NCBI GenBank assembly: GCA_013003415.1
Contig: JABDJR010000488.1
Coordinates: 1-7,704, forward strand
Length of the DNA stretch: 7,704 nt
Source: Candidatus Eiseniibacteriota bacterium
GTDB taxonomy: Bacteria; Eisenbacteria; RBG-16-71-46; JABDJR01
Direction: 5' to 3'
In this document: one piece after another, positions 1 to 6,788 of the stretch
Layout: each line of letters begins with the position of its first letter
How positions within the stretch are numbered: position 1 is the first letter of the stretch
Translations under genes and position numbers: made by a program
Notes under the pieces: model-generated
Databases searched by the model: none
What the model saw: the letters and a program-made list of their open reading frames with translations, nothing else
Told to the model about the DNA's origin: nothing

Positions 1-342
1 GTTTGGTATCCCGCAACCGATGTCTATCAGACGGAAGACGGTTTTGTCGTTCGCATGGAGCTGAGCGGTGTCCGTCGAGACGATCTCCAAATTGTCATGC
101 AGGGAAACCTTTTGGAGGTCCGTGGACTTCGCAGATCCGGACTTCCTCCCGGGCGCAAACGCTTTCACAATTTAGAAATCGCCATGGGTCCTTTTCTTCG
201 GCAGCTCAAAGTGCCCACGGAATTTGCGCAGGGCGAAGCGAAGGCCTCGTACAACGATGGTATTTTAGAAATTAAATTGGGTGGGAAAATGAAAAGGAAG
301 GGTGGCGTGGTGCGGATTGAGTTAGTGGGAGGTGGAGAATGA
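1..342 (+). CDS. Small heat shock protein, Hsp20/alpha-crystallin family (5' truncated)
   Basis: The reading frame is open from the first base, so the start codon and roughly the first few dozen residues lie outside the window; 113 residues are visible. They cover an alpha-crystallin domain. The segment DVYQTEDGFVVRMELSGV matches the opening strands of the family, followed by RDDLQIVMQGNLLEVRG, the G-x-F-x-R-x-x-x-x-P strand (GPFLRQLKVP) and the hallmark A-x-Y-x-x-G-I-L-x-I-x-L (ASYNDGILEIKL). The tail ends VVRIELVGGGE, where I-E-L may be a variant of the C-terminal I-x-I/V motif used for oligomer assembly. Family members are cytoplasmic, ATP-independent holdases that keep unfolding proteins soluble. 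The stop codon overlaps the start of lon (ATGA), so holdase and protease are probably made together; in E. coli the small heat shock proteins IbpA/IbpB are functionally linked to Lon. Family assignment is firm; the specific paralogue cannot be named. Confidence 0.92.
   Translation, partial: VWYPATDVYQTEDGFVVRMELSGVRRDDLQIVMQGNLLEVRGLRRSGLPPGRKRFHNLEIAMGPFLRQLKVPTEFAQGEAKASYNDGILEIKLGGKMKRKGGVVRIELVGGGE
328..333 (+). promoter_or_regulatory. Ribosome binding site for lon
   Basis: GGAGGT lies 5 bases upstream of the lon ATG at 339, inside the last codons of the Hsp20 gene. This near-consensus Shine-Dalgarno sequence at ideal spacing fixes the lon start and indicates efficient initiation in addition to any coupling through the ATGA overlap. 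Confidence 0.75.
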
Positions 343-2768
343 GTTCCGACGATTTGACGGTCACCACCGAAGCCGGAGTTTCCCTAGAGATTCCTCCGGA
401 GCTTCCCATCGTCCCGCTAAAGGGGCTCGTCGCCTTTCCGAATATGATGTTCCCTCTGGTGGTTTCAGAACCTTCGCTGCTTGAAATGGCGGACGATGTT
501 CTGGGGGGGAGCAAGATGATTGGCCTCTTCAGCGTGCTCCCCGAGGCAGCGAAGCCCGATGTGGGGCAGGTCCTCACCGAATCCAGCGACGATCCTGCGA
601 TCCTCACCGAGATCGCAACCACGGAAAAGGCTCAGAATTTCACCTCCGTAGGAACGGTGGCGCAAATTCAAAAAATGCTCCGTTTTCCCGACGGCGGCAT
701 GCGTCTTTTGGTTCAGGGAGTCGCCCGCGTCCAGATGGTCCGCGTAAAACAAACCGAGCCGTATATGGCGGCTTCGGTTCGGGTGATCCACATCGACGAG
801 CCGGAGAGCAAGCGCACCGAGGCTTTGCGCAGAAATGCGGTGGAGTTGTTCCAGGATCTGGTCGACGCCAGCGGTTACCTTTCCGAAGAACTGAAAATTG
901 TGGTCATGAACATTGAGGGGACCGGTCGCCTCAGCGACTTTCTCGGCTCGAACCTGAATCTGTCTTTGGAAGACAAGCAGGCGTTGCTTGAAGAACTCGA
1001 TCCGGTAACACGACTGGAAACGGCCACCGCCTTCATGATTCGTGAACTTGAAATCTTGGCCTTAGGAAAACAGATTCAAGATCAGGTGCAGTCGGAAATG
1101 TCTCAAAATCAGCGCGAGTTCTTCTTGCGACAGCAGCTGAAGGCTATCCAACGGGAACTTGGCGAAGACGATGCCGACAGCGAAATCGCAGAGCTTAGAG
1201 AGCAGATTCAAAAAGCCCAAATGCCGGAAGAGGCCGAGGCGGCAACTCTCAAAGAGTTGGGGCGTCTGGAGAAGATGCCTCCCCAGGCGGCCGAATATAC
1301 GGTGGCCAAGAACTACATCGACTGGATGCTCTCGCTACCGTGGACTCCAACCAAAAGACCCAAAATTGATATCCCCAAGGCCGAGCGTATCCTGAACGAA
1401 GACCACTACGATCTTGAAGAGGTGAAGGAACGCATTCTTGAGTATTTGGCGGTTCGAAAACTTCATGACAACCCCAAGAGTCCCATCCTTTGTCTGAGTG
1501 GCCCTCCCGGAGTTGGAAAAACCTCGCTTGGAAAGTCTATTGCGCGCTCCCTCGACCGACCGTTCGCTCGACTAGCTTTGGGCGGGTTGCACGACGAAGC
1601 CGAGATCAGGGGTCATCGACGGACCTATATTGGAGCCATGCCTGGGCGCATTATCCAGGCCATCGTGAGCGCAAAGGCCATGGACCCGGTCTTCATGCTC
1701 GATGAGATTGACAAGGTAGGGAAGGACTTTCGTGGAGATCCCACCTCGGCGCTGCTTGAGGTTCTGGACCCGGAACAGAACAACAGTTTCCAAGATAACT
1801 ACCTGAACGTTCCCTTCGACCTCTCAAGAGTGATGTTCATCACCACCGCTAACGCCTTGTACCAAATTCCAGGTCCCCTCCGGGATCGGATGGAAGTGAT
1901 TGAACTTCCCGGCTACGTCACTTCGGAGAAAGTTCAAATCGCCAAGCGCTATCTCATTCCCAAGGCCCTTGAAGATAACGGTATTGCATCGAAACACCTC
2001 AAGTTTACCCAGCCTGCGTTGGCGGCCATTGCCAATCAGTACACGCGCGAGGCTGGGGTTCGTAACTTGGAACGCCAAATCAATCGAGTGGCCAGGAAAG
2101 TTGCGACACAAGTAGCGCGGGGTAAACGGCCAAAGGTCGTCCTCAAACCCGATCAGATTTCAAAGTATCTTGGCAAACCTAAGATCCACCGCGAGTCTCG
2201 CGCACGCCGAGCGCAGGTGGGAGTAGCAACCGGGATGGCTTGGACTCCGTTTGGGGGAGAGATTCTTTTTATTGAAGCTTCCGCCATGCCGGGCAAAGGC
2301 CAACTGACGCTCACCGGGCAACTCGGAAACGTCATGCAGGAGTCCGCACAGGCGGCGCGGTCTTGGATCCGTGCCAACTTGCCGAAGCTTGGTGTCGAAC
2401 ACAACACGTTTACGAAGATTGACATTCACATTCACGTGCCGGCCGGGGCGATGCCCAAAGACGGACCTTCCGCTGGCGTGGCTATGGTTACCGCGCTTGC
2501 TTCCTTGGTGACCGGGCGACCGGTACGCCCGGATACGGCGATGACAGGAGAGATCTCCTTGCGAGGTCAGGTGTTGCCTATTGGCGGCTTGAAACAAAAG
2601 ATGTTGGGTGCGAAGCGCGCGGGAATTAAGCGAGTTCTCTTTCCGGCTCAGAACGAGAATGACTTTGAAGAGATTCCAGACCAATTGAAGCGAGGGGTCG
2701 AAGGAATTCCTGTGAGTTCGATCGACGAGGTTCTCGAGGAAACCCTAAAACCGAAACGTAGGCGCTGA
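339..2768 (+). CDS. lon: ATP-dependent protease Lon (LonA type)
   Basis: This 809-residue protein is full length for LonA (E. coli Lon has 784). It is a cytoplasmic AAA+ serine protease that unfolds and degrades damaged and selected regulatory proteins. Domains in order: N-terminal substrate-binding domain (about 20-225, opening LPIVPLKGLVAFPNMMFPL); helical/coiled-coil region (about 240-310, with FFLRQQLKAIQRELGE); AAA+ module with Walker A GPPGVGKT (388-395), pore-loop motif YIGAMPGR (from 430), Walker B VFMLDEID (451-458), sensor-1 Asn505, arginine finger Arg517 and sensor-2 Arg575; then the protease domain with the Ser-Lys dyad, Ser711 in PKDGPSAG and Lys754 in GGLKQK. No key residue is missing. 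The chain ends in a basic tail (KPKRRR). The start is set by the strong ribosome binding site at 328-333. It overlaps the Hsp20 stop by four bases and shares one base with the next start. Confidence 0.98.
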   Translation: MSSDDLTVTTEAGVSLEIPPELPIVPLKGLVAFPNMMFPLVVSEPSLLEMADDVLGGSKMIGLFSVLPEAAKPDVGQVLTESSDDPAILTEIATTEKAQNFTSVGTVAQIQKMLRFPDGGMRLLVQGVARVQMVRVKQTEPYMAASVRVIHIDEPESKRTEALRRNAVELFQDLVDASGYLSEELKIVVMNIEGTGRLSDFLGSNLNLSLEDKQALLEELDPVTRLETATAFMIRELEILALGKQIQDQVQSEMSQNQREFFLRQQLKAIQRELGEDDADSEIAELREQIQKAQMPEEAEAATLKELGRLEKMPPQAAEYTVAKNYIDWMLSLPWTPTKRPKIDIPKAERILNEDHYDLEEVKERILEYLAVRKLHDNPKSPILCLSGPPGVGKTSLGKSIARSLDRPFARLALGGLHDEAEIRGHRRTYIGAMPGRIIQAIVSAKAMDPVFMLDEIDKVGKDFRGDPTSALLEVLDPEQNNSFQDNYLNVPFDLSRVMFITTANALYQIPGPLRDRMEVIELPGYVTSEKVQIAKRYLIPKALEDNGIASKHLKFTQPALAAIANQYTREAGVRNLERQINRVARKVATQVARGKRPKVVLKPDQISKYLGKPKIHRESRARRAQVGVATGMAWTPFGGEILFIEASAMPGKGQLTLTGQLGNVMQESAQAARSWIRANLPKLGVEHNTFTKIDIHIHVPAGAMPKDGPSAGVAMVTALASLVTGRPVRPDTAMTGEISLRGQVLPIGGLKQKMLGAKRAGIKRVLFPAQNENDFEEIPDQLKRGVEGIPVSSIDEVLEETLKPKRRR

Positions 2769-3790
2769 TGTCTCGTTTGCTCGTGCGCCTCGGGTCTATG
2801 GGAGACGTCATCTTGGCAACTGCGGCGGCCACCGCTTGGTTCAACAAGTGTGGCGCGCCCGTCGACTTCTTAGTGAAAGAAGAGTGGTCTCCACTTTTAG
2901 CGAATCACCCTGCGATTCGTCGCGTCATCCCTTTGAAAGACGAGGATCGGGGAACGGCTGGGCTGAGACGACTGGCCGAGCGTCTTAGAGAAAATCAATA
3001 CGAAGAGGCGGTTGATCTACAGGGCTCCACACGGAGTCGTTCCCTCATCCGTTTGGCTGGAATTCCCTCGGTTCGGCGAGCCTCAAGAGCCAGTCTGCGA
3101 AGAAAACTGCTCGTTCACTTTCATCGCTTTGGGCCTCCGCCCAGCCATCGCGTGGTCGATACGTTCGTGCACGCCGTCGACCCCTTTGCCACCGCCACGC
3201 CCTCCGTAGTTCCTGGAGCGGACATTGAGGCCGAGGCGGAGCGTTTCCTGGGCCCCGGGGCGCCTGTGGTTGCCTTGGTTCCCGGTGCCAAACACATGAC
3301 CAAGCGCTGGCCGGTCCTGAACTTCATTGCCTTGGGGCAGACTTTGGCGGAAAAGCATCGGGTTCTCGTATTTTTTGGCCCTGGAGAAGATGAGCTGGAG
3401 AAAACCTGGAGATCCGAATGGCCGGAAGGCTGGGTAGGGGTCAGGGAGCCTCTGGCCATGGTTAGTGGCCTTCTCAAGGCATCTTCGGTGACCGTCACCG
3501 GGGACACTGGGCTCATGCACTTGTCAGCCGCCGTGGGGACCCCCGTGGTTGCGCTCTTTGGGCCCACGGTTGAGGCATTTGGTTTTTTCCCATCCGGGCC
3601 AAACCATGAGATAATACAGCGGTCTCTAGCTTGCCGACCGTGCTCACTCCATGGGGGCTCCCGTTGCCCGAAAGAGCATTTCCGCTGCATGCGAGACATT
3701 TCACATCAAGACGTTTGGAATGCCGTCCAACGTCGTCTAGGTCCCAAACCCAAAGAATCGCGACACACAAGCTCTGCATCGAGGAGATGA
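2768..3790 (+). CDS. Glycosyltransferase family 9 protein (LPS heptosyltransferase-like)
   Basis: This 340-residue protein has the two-lobed layout of GT-B glycosyltransferases and fits GT9, whose best-known members add ADP-activated heptose to the lipopolysaccharide inner core at the inner face of the cytoplasmic membrane. Visible signatures are an N-terminal glycine loop, RLGSMGDVILA (7-17), with Asp13 at the position of the proposed catalytic Asp in heptosyltransferases; a second-lobe entry VPGAKHMTKRWP (171-182); the donor-site segment GDTGLMHLSAAVGTP (245-259) followed by VVALFGPT; and a Cys-rich C-terminal stretch, Cys289, Cys292, Cys300 and Cys307, in the C-x-P-C...CP...H.CM..I pattern seen in WaaF-like members. 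The exact donor and acceptor cannot be read from sequence, so no gene symbol is given. The ATG shares its A with the lon stop (TGATG) and has only a weak ribosome binding site (TAGG, 2759-2762), suggesting coupling to lon. The last 15 or so residues look like low-complexity tail. Confidence 0.92.
   Translation: MSRLLVRLGSMGDVILATAAATAWFNKCGAPVDFLVKEEWSPLLANHPAIRRVIPLKDEDRGTAGLRRLAERLRENQYEEAVDLQGSTRSRSLIRLAGIPSVRRASRASLRRKLLVHFHRFGPPPSHRVVDTFVHAVDPFATATPSVVPGADIEAEAERFLGPGAPVVALVPGAKHMTKRWPVLNFIALGQTLAEKHRVLVFFGPGEDELEKTWRSEWPEGWVGVREPLAMVSGLLKASSVTVTGDTGLMHLSAAVGTPVVALFGPTVEAFGFFPSGPNHEIIQRSLACRPCSLHGGSRCPKEHFRCMRDISHQDVWNAVQRRLGPKPKESRHTSSASRR
3781..3786 (+). promoter_or_regulatory. Ribosome binding site for the repeat-protein gene; start ambiguous
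   Basis: GAGGAG abuts the ATG at 3787, too close to serve it, and lies 12 bases before a second in-frame ATG at 3799. The 3787 start gives the ATGA overlap with the GT9 stop that matches the other junctions; the 3799 start fits the ribosome binding site somewhat better. The two differ by four residues (MNPN). Confidence 0.5.
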
Positions 3791-5037
3791 ACCCGAATAT
3801 GTCACGACTCCTACTACTCAATCTCAGAGAGCAGGATGCTGATGTTCTCACCCGTATCCGTGAGATCACCCCAGAACCCGAGGTTTTGGTTTTCCATCAG
3901 GATCCGAACGCCCTGATCATGCGATTGGCGAATCTCGCTGAGTTGCCTTCAAGTACCGACCGCCCGGTGCCACAGGATGATGATGTAGTGGTATGGCCGA
4001 AAGACCCAAAGGACACGTTTGTTGAAGCCTGGGCCGACCTTGGTTCCAACATTGTGTCACCACAACACTTCTCTAAAGAAACCTGGGAGGATCGAATGAA
4101 TTCCAAGCGCCCCGAAAAGAGCGCACCCAAGTTGGCTCCGGCTCCGACTCCGTCGGCACCGAAAGAATCTCCGGCTCCGACACCGTCAGCGCCAAAAGAA
4201 TCTCCAGCTCCGACTCCGTCGGCGCCCAAAGAATCTCCAGCGCCAACACCCTCGGCTCCGAAAGAATCTCCTGCGCCAACACCATCAGGTCCCAAGGAAT
4301 CTCCGGAACCGACCCCGTCGGCACCGAAGACGTCCCCTGCTCCAACACAATCTGCAACGAGTGAAACTATGCCTATCTCTGCTCTTGAATCCCCCGAAGC
4401 TTCCTTCCGTTACCTTGCCGAACAAGCGATCGGTTCTTCCGGAATCGCAACCTTGTGGTGGGATGGTGGCATCGGATACTGGGCCCCTTGGGCCTGGACT
4501 GGAAACCCGCCCGCGGGTCAGAACCTCAAGCCGCAAGGCGGTCTCGACATCCCAACCAACTGGGGTCGTTTCCGGCTTACCGGTCGCGAAGTAGAGAACG
4601 TCAAATGGAATCGCGATGCGCTCAAGCGCGTTGCCGAAGACATGGCTCTCCGTGACCTCATGGCTTGGAACAAGCGTGCGTCTGAAATGAAAGGCGCTAG
4701 CCGAATCAGCAATGCGTCGAGTTCATCGGACATCGCCAATTGGTTCGAGCAAGTCTTCTCCGACCTTGATCCGAAGTCGGCTATGGTGTGGCGCTCCCAA
4801 GAAAAAGGATGGTCCCTTGTCACCACCCATGGTGAAGGACTTGCCTTTAGTGGAGACCTCACCCTTCCCTTCGATCTCCTAGCCCCAACTTTCGAAGCTA
4901 CGGGAACTCCGTGGACGGTTTGGGAACCGACCAACGGTGTTCGCACTTACTTCCAGTTCTCGGCTGAAGACCCCCGTTGGGCGCTTCGCATGCGACGTTT
5001 GGAAGCAGCAACTGAAGTTGGAGGCAACCATCGCTGA
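3787..5037 (+). CDS. Uncharacterised protein with Pro/Ala-rich 11-residue tandem repeats
   Basis: I do not recognise this 416-residue protein. It has three parts. Residues 1 to about 103 look like a small alpha/beta domain: a hydrophobic strand (MSRLLLLNL), a helix, a second strand (PEVLVFHQD), then DDDVVVWPKDP; this hints at a Rossmann-like or receiver-like fold but has no diagnostic motif. Residues 118-183 are six copies of PAPTPSAPKES, with a degenerate seventh, forming a proline-rich and probably extended linker. Residues about 200-416 are Trp-rich: WWDGGIGYWAPWAW (224-237), then an amphipathic stretch (RDLMAWNKRASEMKG, from 289) and SAMVWRSQEKGWSLVTTHGEG (from 331). That arrangement is reminiscent of degenerate GAF domains, which is inference only. 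No signal peptide or membrane segment is visible, so a cytoplasmic site is likely. It overlaps GT9 by four bases and mutL by one. The start was chosen for the ATGA overlap; 3799 is a real alternative. Confidence 0.85.
   Translation: MNPNMSRLLLLNLREQDADVLTRIREITPEPEVLVFHQDPNALIMRLANLAELPSSTDRPVPQDDDVVVWPKDPKDTFVEAWADLGSNIVSPQHFSKETWEDRMNSKRPEKSAPKLAPAPTPSAPKESPAPTPSAPKESPAPTPSAPKESPAPTPSAPKESPAPTPSGPKESPEPTPSAPKTSPAPTQSATSETMPISALESPEASFRYLAEQAIGSSGIATLWWDGGIGYWAPWAWTGNPPAGQNLKPQGGLDIPTNWGRFRLTGREVENVKWNRDALKRVAEDMALRDLMAWNKRASEMKGASRISNASSSSDIANWFEQVFSDLDPKSAMVWRSQEKGWSLVTTHGEGLAFSGDLTLPFDLLAPTFEATGTPWTVWEPTNGVRTYFQFSAEDPRWALRMRRLEAATEVGGNHR
4138..4356 (+). repeat. 33-bp tandem repeat encoding PAPTPSAPKES
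   Basis: Six full in-frame units begin at 4138, 4171, 4204, 4237, 4270 and 4303; a degenerate seventh begins at 4336 (PAPTQSA). Units 1-4 encode identical peptides but differ at several third codon positions. Unit 5 has one change (Ala to Gly) and unit 6 two (Ala to Glu, Glu to Thr). The array joins the N- and C-terminal regions of the uncharacterised protein and probably forms a stiff or disordered linker with a regularly spaced Lys-Glu pair. Confidence 0.95.
5020..5024 (+). promoter_or_regulatory. Possible ribosome binding site for mutL
   Basis: GGAGG lies 12 bases before the mutL ATG at 5037, longer than the usual spacing. No better site is nearer, so mutL translation probably depends partly on coupling through the TGATG stop/start overlap. 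Confidence 0.45.
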
Positions 5038-6788
5038 TGGATTCTTCCATCCGAGTTCTCCCGGATGCCTTGGTGGGTCGCATTGCCGCCGGAGAGGTTG
5101 TTGAGCGACCCGCTTCGGTCATCAAAGAACTCGTAGAAAACTCACTCGATGCGGGGGCCGCCCACATCGAGGTGAGTTTGGATGGAGAGCCCCAACAGTT
5201 CATGCAAGTCGCCGATGACGGCAAGGGTATTTCCGCCGAGGAACTTACCCTTGCCGTTCAACGCCACGCGACGAGCAAGATTCAAGAATCCGACGATCTC
5301 ACCCAAATTCACACCTTGGGTTTCCGGGGAGAAGGGCTGGCCGCAATTGGGGCGGTCGCTCGACTGCGCCTATCCTCGCGTCCGCTTGATTCTGAGATGG
5401 GTGCGTCTGTCTTCGTTGAAGATGGTCGCATCGGAGCGGTTGAGCCTATCGCTCGAGCCCACGGGACGACGGTCGAGATTCGCGATTTGTTTTTTTCGAC
5501 TCCGGCCCGACGACGCTACCTCAAGTCACAAACGGCAGAGGTGCGGGCGATATCGCAACTGCTTCAGGCCTACGCCCTAGGCAATCCCGGGGTCGGGTTC
5601 TCCCTGATGCAGCGGAGCAAGCAGGCCTTTCATTTTCCGGCCGCTCCCGATCTGGCCTCCCGGGCGGCGCAGATTCTGGGAGCGAAACGTCTCGATCGCA
5701 TGTTCCCGGTTGAAATCGAAGAAGCCGATCTTGCTCTGGAAGGCTTCCTAGGAGCGCCTGAAGATTCTCGAGCCCGAAGTGGGCACCAGATCTTCCTGGT
5801 GAACGGACGGTGGGTAACGAGTCCACTGCTCCGCCAAGTGGTCCGCCAGGCCTATAGCGACTTGATTCCTCCCGGGCGTCACCCGGAGGCCCTGCTGTCT
5901 CTGCGGCTGCCCCCCGAAGACGTGGATGTGAACGTGCATCCCACCAAAAAAGAGATTCGCCTTCGCCGCGAGCGCGAGCTGTATCCTCGGCTAACCGAGC
6001 TGTTGCGACGGCGGGTCGAGGGTCACTTTCCAAGCTTTCAGCTCTCGGGACAACCCGAAGAGTCCCTGCCCGACGTTCTCGAGGAGGGGAGGCCGGAATC
6101 CCAAACCTCGCTTCCGCTCTATCCCACTAGCCCGAAAGCGGAAGCAGAAGGTTGGGTTTCGGATCAATCCTCCGTGGTCCTTCCGTTTCCTAAAACGGAA
6201 ACCAAAGATTCGGCCGAGCCCACTCTGGCGAATCTTTGGCAGCTTCACGAAACCTATATTTGTGCCCGGGTGAAGCAGGGACTGCTCATCATTGACCAGC
6301 ACGCGGCTCACGAGAGAGTCCTCTATGAGCAAGCCCTCAAACGTCTTCAGGGCGACCCGCCTCTCAGCCAAGAACTTTTGTTTCCGCTCGTCGTGGAACT
6401 GACTCCCGATGAATTCGCAGTGTTGTTAGACTCTCTAAGTCTTCTTGAAAAAGTTGGCTTCCATCTGGAAACGTTTGGAGGCACGAGCGTGCTCGTGCAT
6501 GCGATTCCGGCCGGGGTTCGAGAGTGGAAGCATGGAGCTTTGCTCAAAGATATTCTCGATCACATAAGCGACCTTCCTTCCGAAATGGAAAACCACGAGC
6601 GTGTGGCGAGGTCGGTTGCTTGTCACGGTGCGGTCAAAGCAGGGCAAACTTTAGGTAATGTGGAAATGAATGAATTGGTAGACCAGCTCTTCGCAACCGA
6701 AAAGCCTCAGGGCGATCCTCACGGACGACCCGTTTTCTTGCGGATTGAGCTCAATGAGCTACATCGCCGGTTTGGAAGGTCTTCATGA
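5037..6788 (+). CDS. mutL: DNA mismatch repair protein MutL (endonuclease type)
   Basis: MutL (583 residues) is the ATP-driven coordinator of mismatch repair, linking MutS to strand incision. The N-terminal GHKL ATPase is complete: IAAGEVVERPASVIKELVEN with catalytic Glu31 and Mg-binding Asn35, DDGKGI (60-65), GFRGEGL (95-101), GTTVEIRDLFFSTPARR (from 143) and the DVNVHPTKKEIRL strand (from 297). A Pro/Ser/Glu-rich linker (about 335-395) leads to the C-terminal dimerisation domain. That domain has the metal-dependent nicking motif DQHA-x2-E-x4-E (420-431) and a QxxLxP sliding-clamp motif, QELLFP (445-450), 25 residues after the DQHA Asp as I recall it in Bacillus subtilis MutL. Cys529 (ACH, usually ACR) and His562 are kept, but the usual CPHGRP reads DPHGRP (Asp560). 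The start shares one base with the previous stop. This points to a MutH-independent system in which MutL itself nicks DNA. Confidence 0.97.
   Translation: MDSSIRVLPDALVGRIAAGEVVERPASVIKELVENSLDAGAAHIEVSLDGEPQQFMQVADDGKGISAEELTLAVQRHATSKIQESDDLTQIHTLGFRGEGLAAIGAVARLRLSSRPLDSEMGASVFVEDGRIGAVEPIARAHGTTVEIRDLFFSTPARRRYLKSQTAEVRAISQLLQAYALGNPGVGFSLMQRSKQAFHFPAAPDLASRAAQILGAKRLDRMFPVEIEEADLALEGFLGAPEDSRARSGHQIFLVNGRWVTSPLLRQVVRQAYSDLIPPGRHPEALLSLRLPPEDVDVNVHPTKKEIRLRRERELYPRLTELLRRRVEGHFPSFQLSGQPEESLPDVLEEGRPESQTSLPLYPTSPKAEAEGWVSDQSSVVLPFPKTETKDSAEPTLANLWQLHETYICARVKQGLLIIDQHAAHERVLYEQALKRLQGDPPLSQELLFPLVVELTPDEFAVLLDSLSLLEKVGFHLETFGGTSVLVHAIPAGVREWKHGALLKDILDHISDLPSEMENHERVARSVACHGAVKAGQTLGNVEMNELVDQLFATEKPQGDPHGRPVFLRIELNELHRRFGRSS
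6774..6779 (+). promoter_or_regulatory. Ribosome binding site for miaA
   Basis: GGAAGG lies 5 bases before the ATG at 6785 and supports that start over the in-frame ATG at 6797, which would leave only three residues before the P-loop. Confidence 0.65.

Noticed and set aside
2160..2684. Long reverse-strand open frame (174 codons) within lon.
   Set aside because: It lies opposite the highly conserved Lon protease domain, has no family features and is a shadow of a GC-rich gene.
3631..3786. In-frame ATG at 3631 as an earlier start for the repeat protein.
   Set aside because: It would overlap the conserved Cys-rich end of the GT9 gene by about 160 bases and adds a 52-residue Arg/Thr-rich stretch typical of an off-frame translation.
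3897..4295. Reverse-strand open frame with a Gly/Ala/Asp repeat pattern opposite the proline-rich repeat.
   Set aside because: Its periodicity is only the reverse complement of the 33-bp repeat, and the + strand frame shows synonymous-only divergence, which marks it as the coding one.
6481..6498. Perfect 8-bp inverted repeat GCACGAGC-GT-GCTCGTGC inside mutL, able to form a 7-bp hairpin with a 4-base loop.
   Set aside because: It sits mid-gene in codons for a normal MutL segment (TSVLVH), has no T-run after it and matches no operator I know; most likely coincidental.
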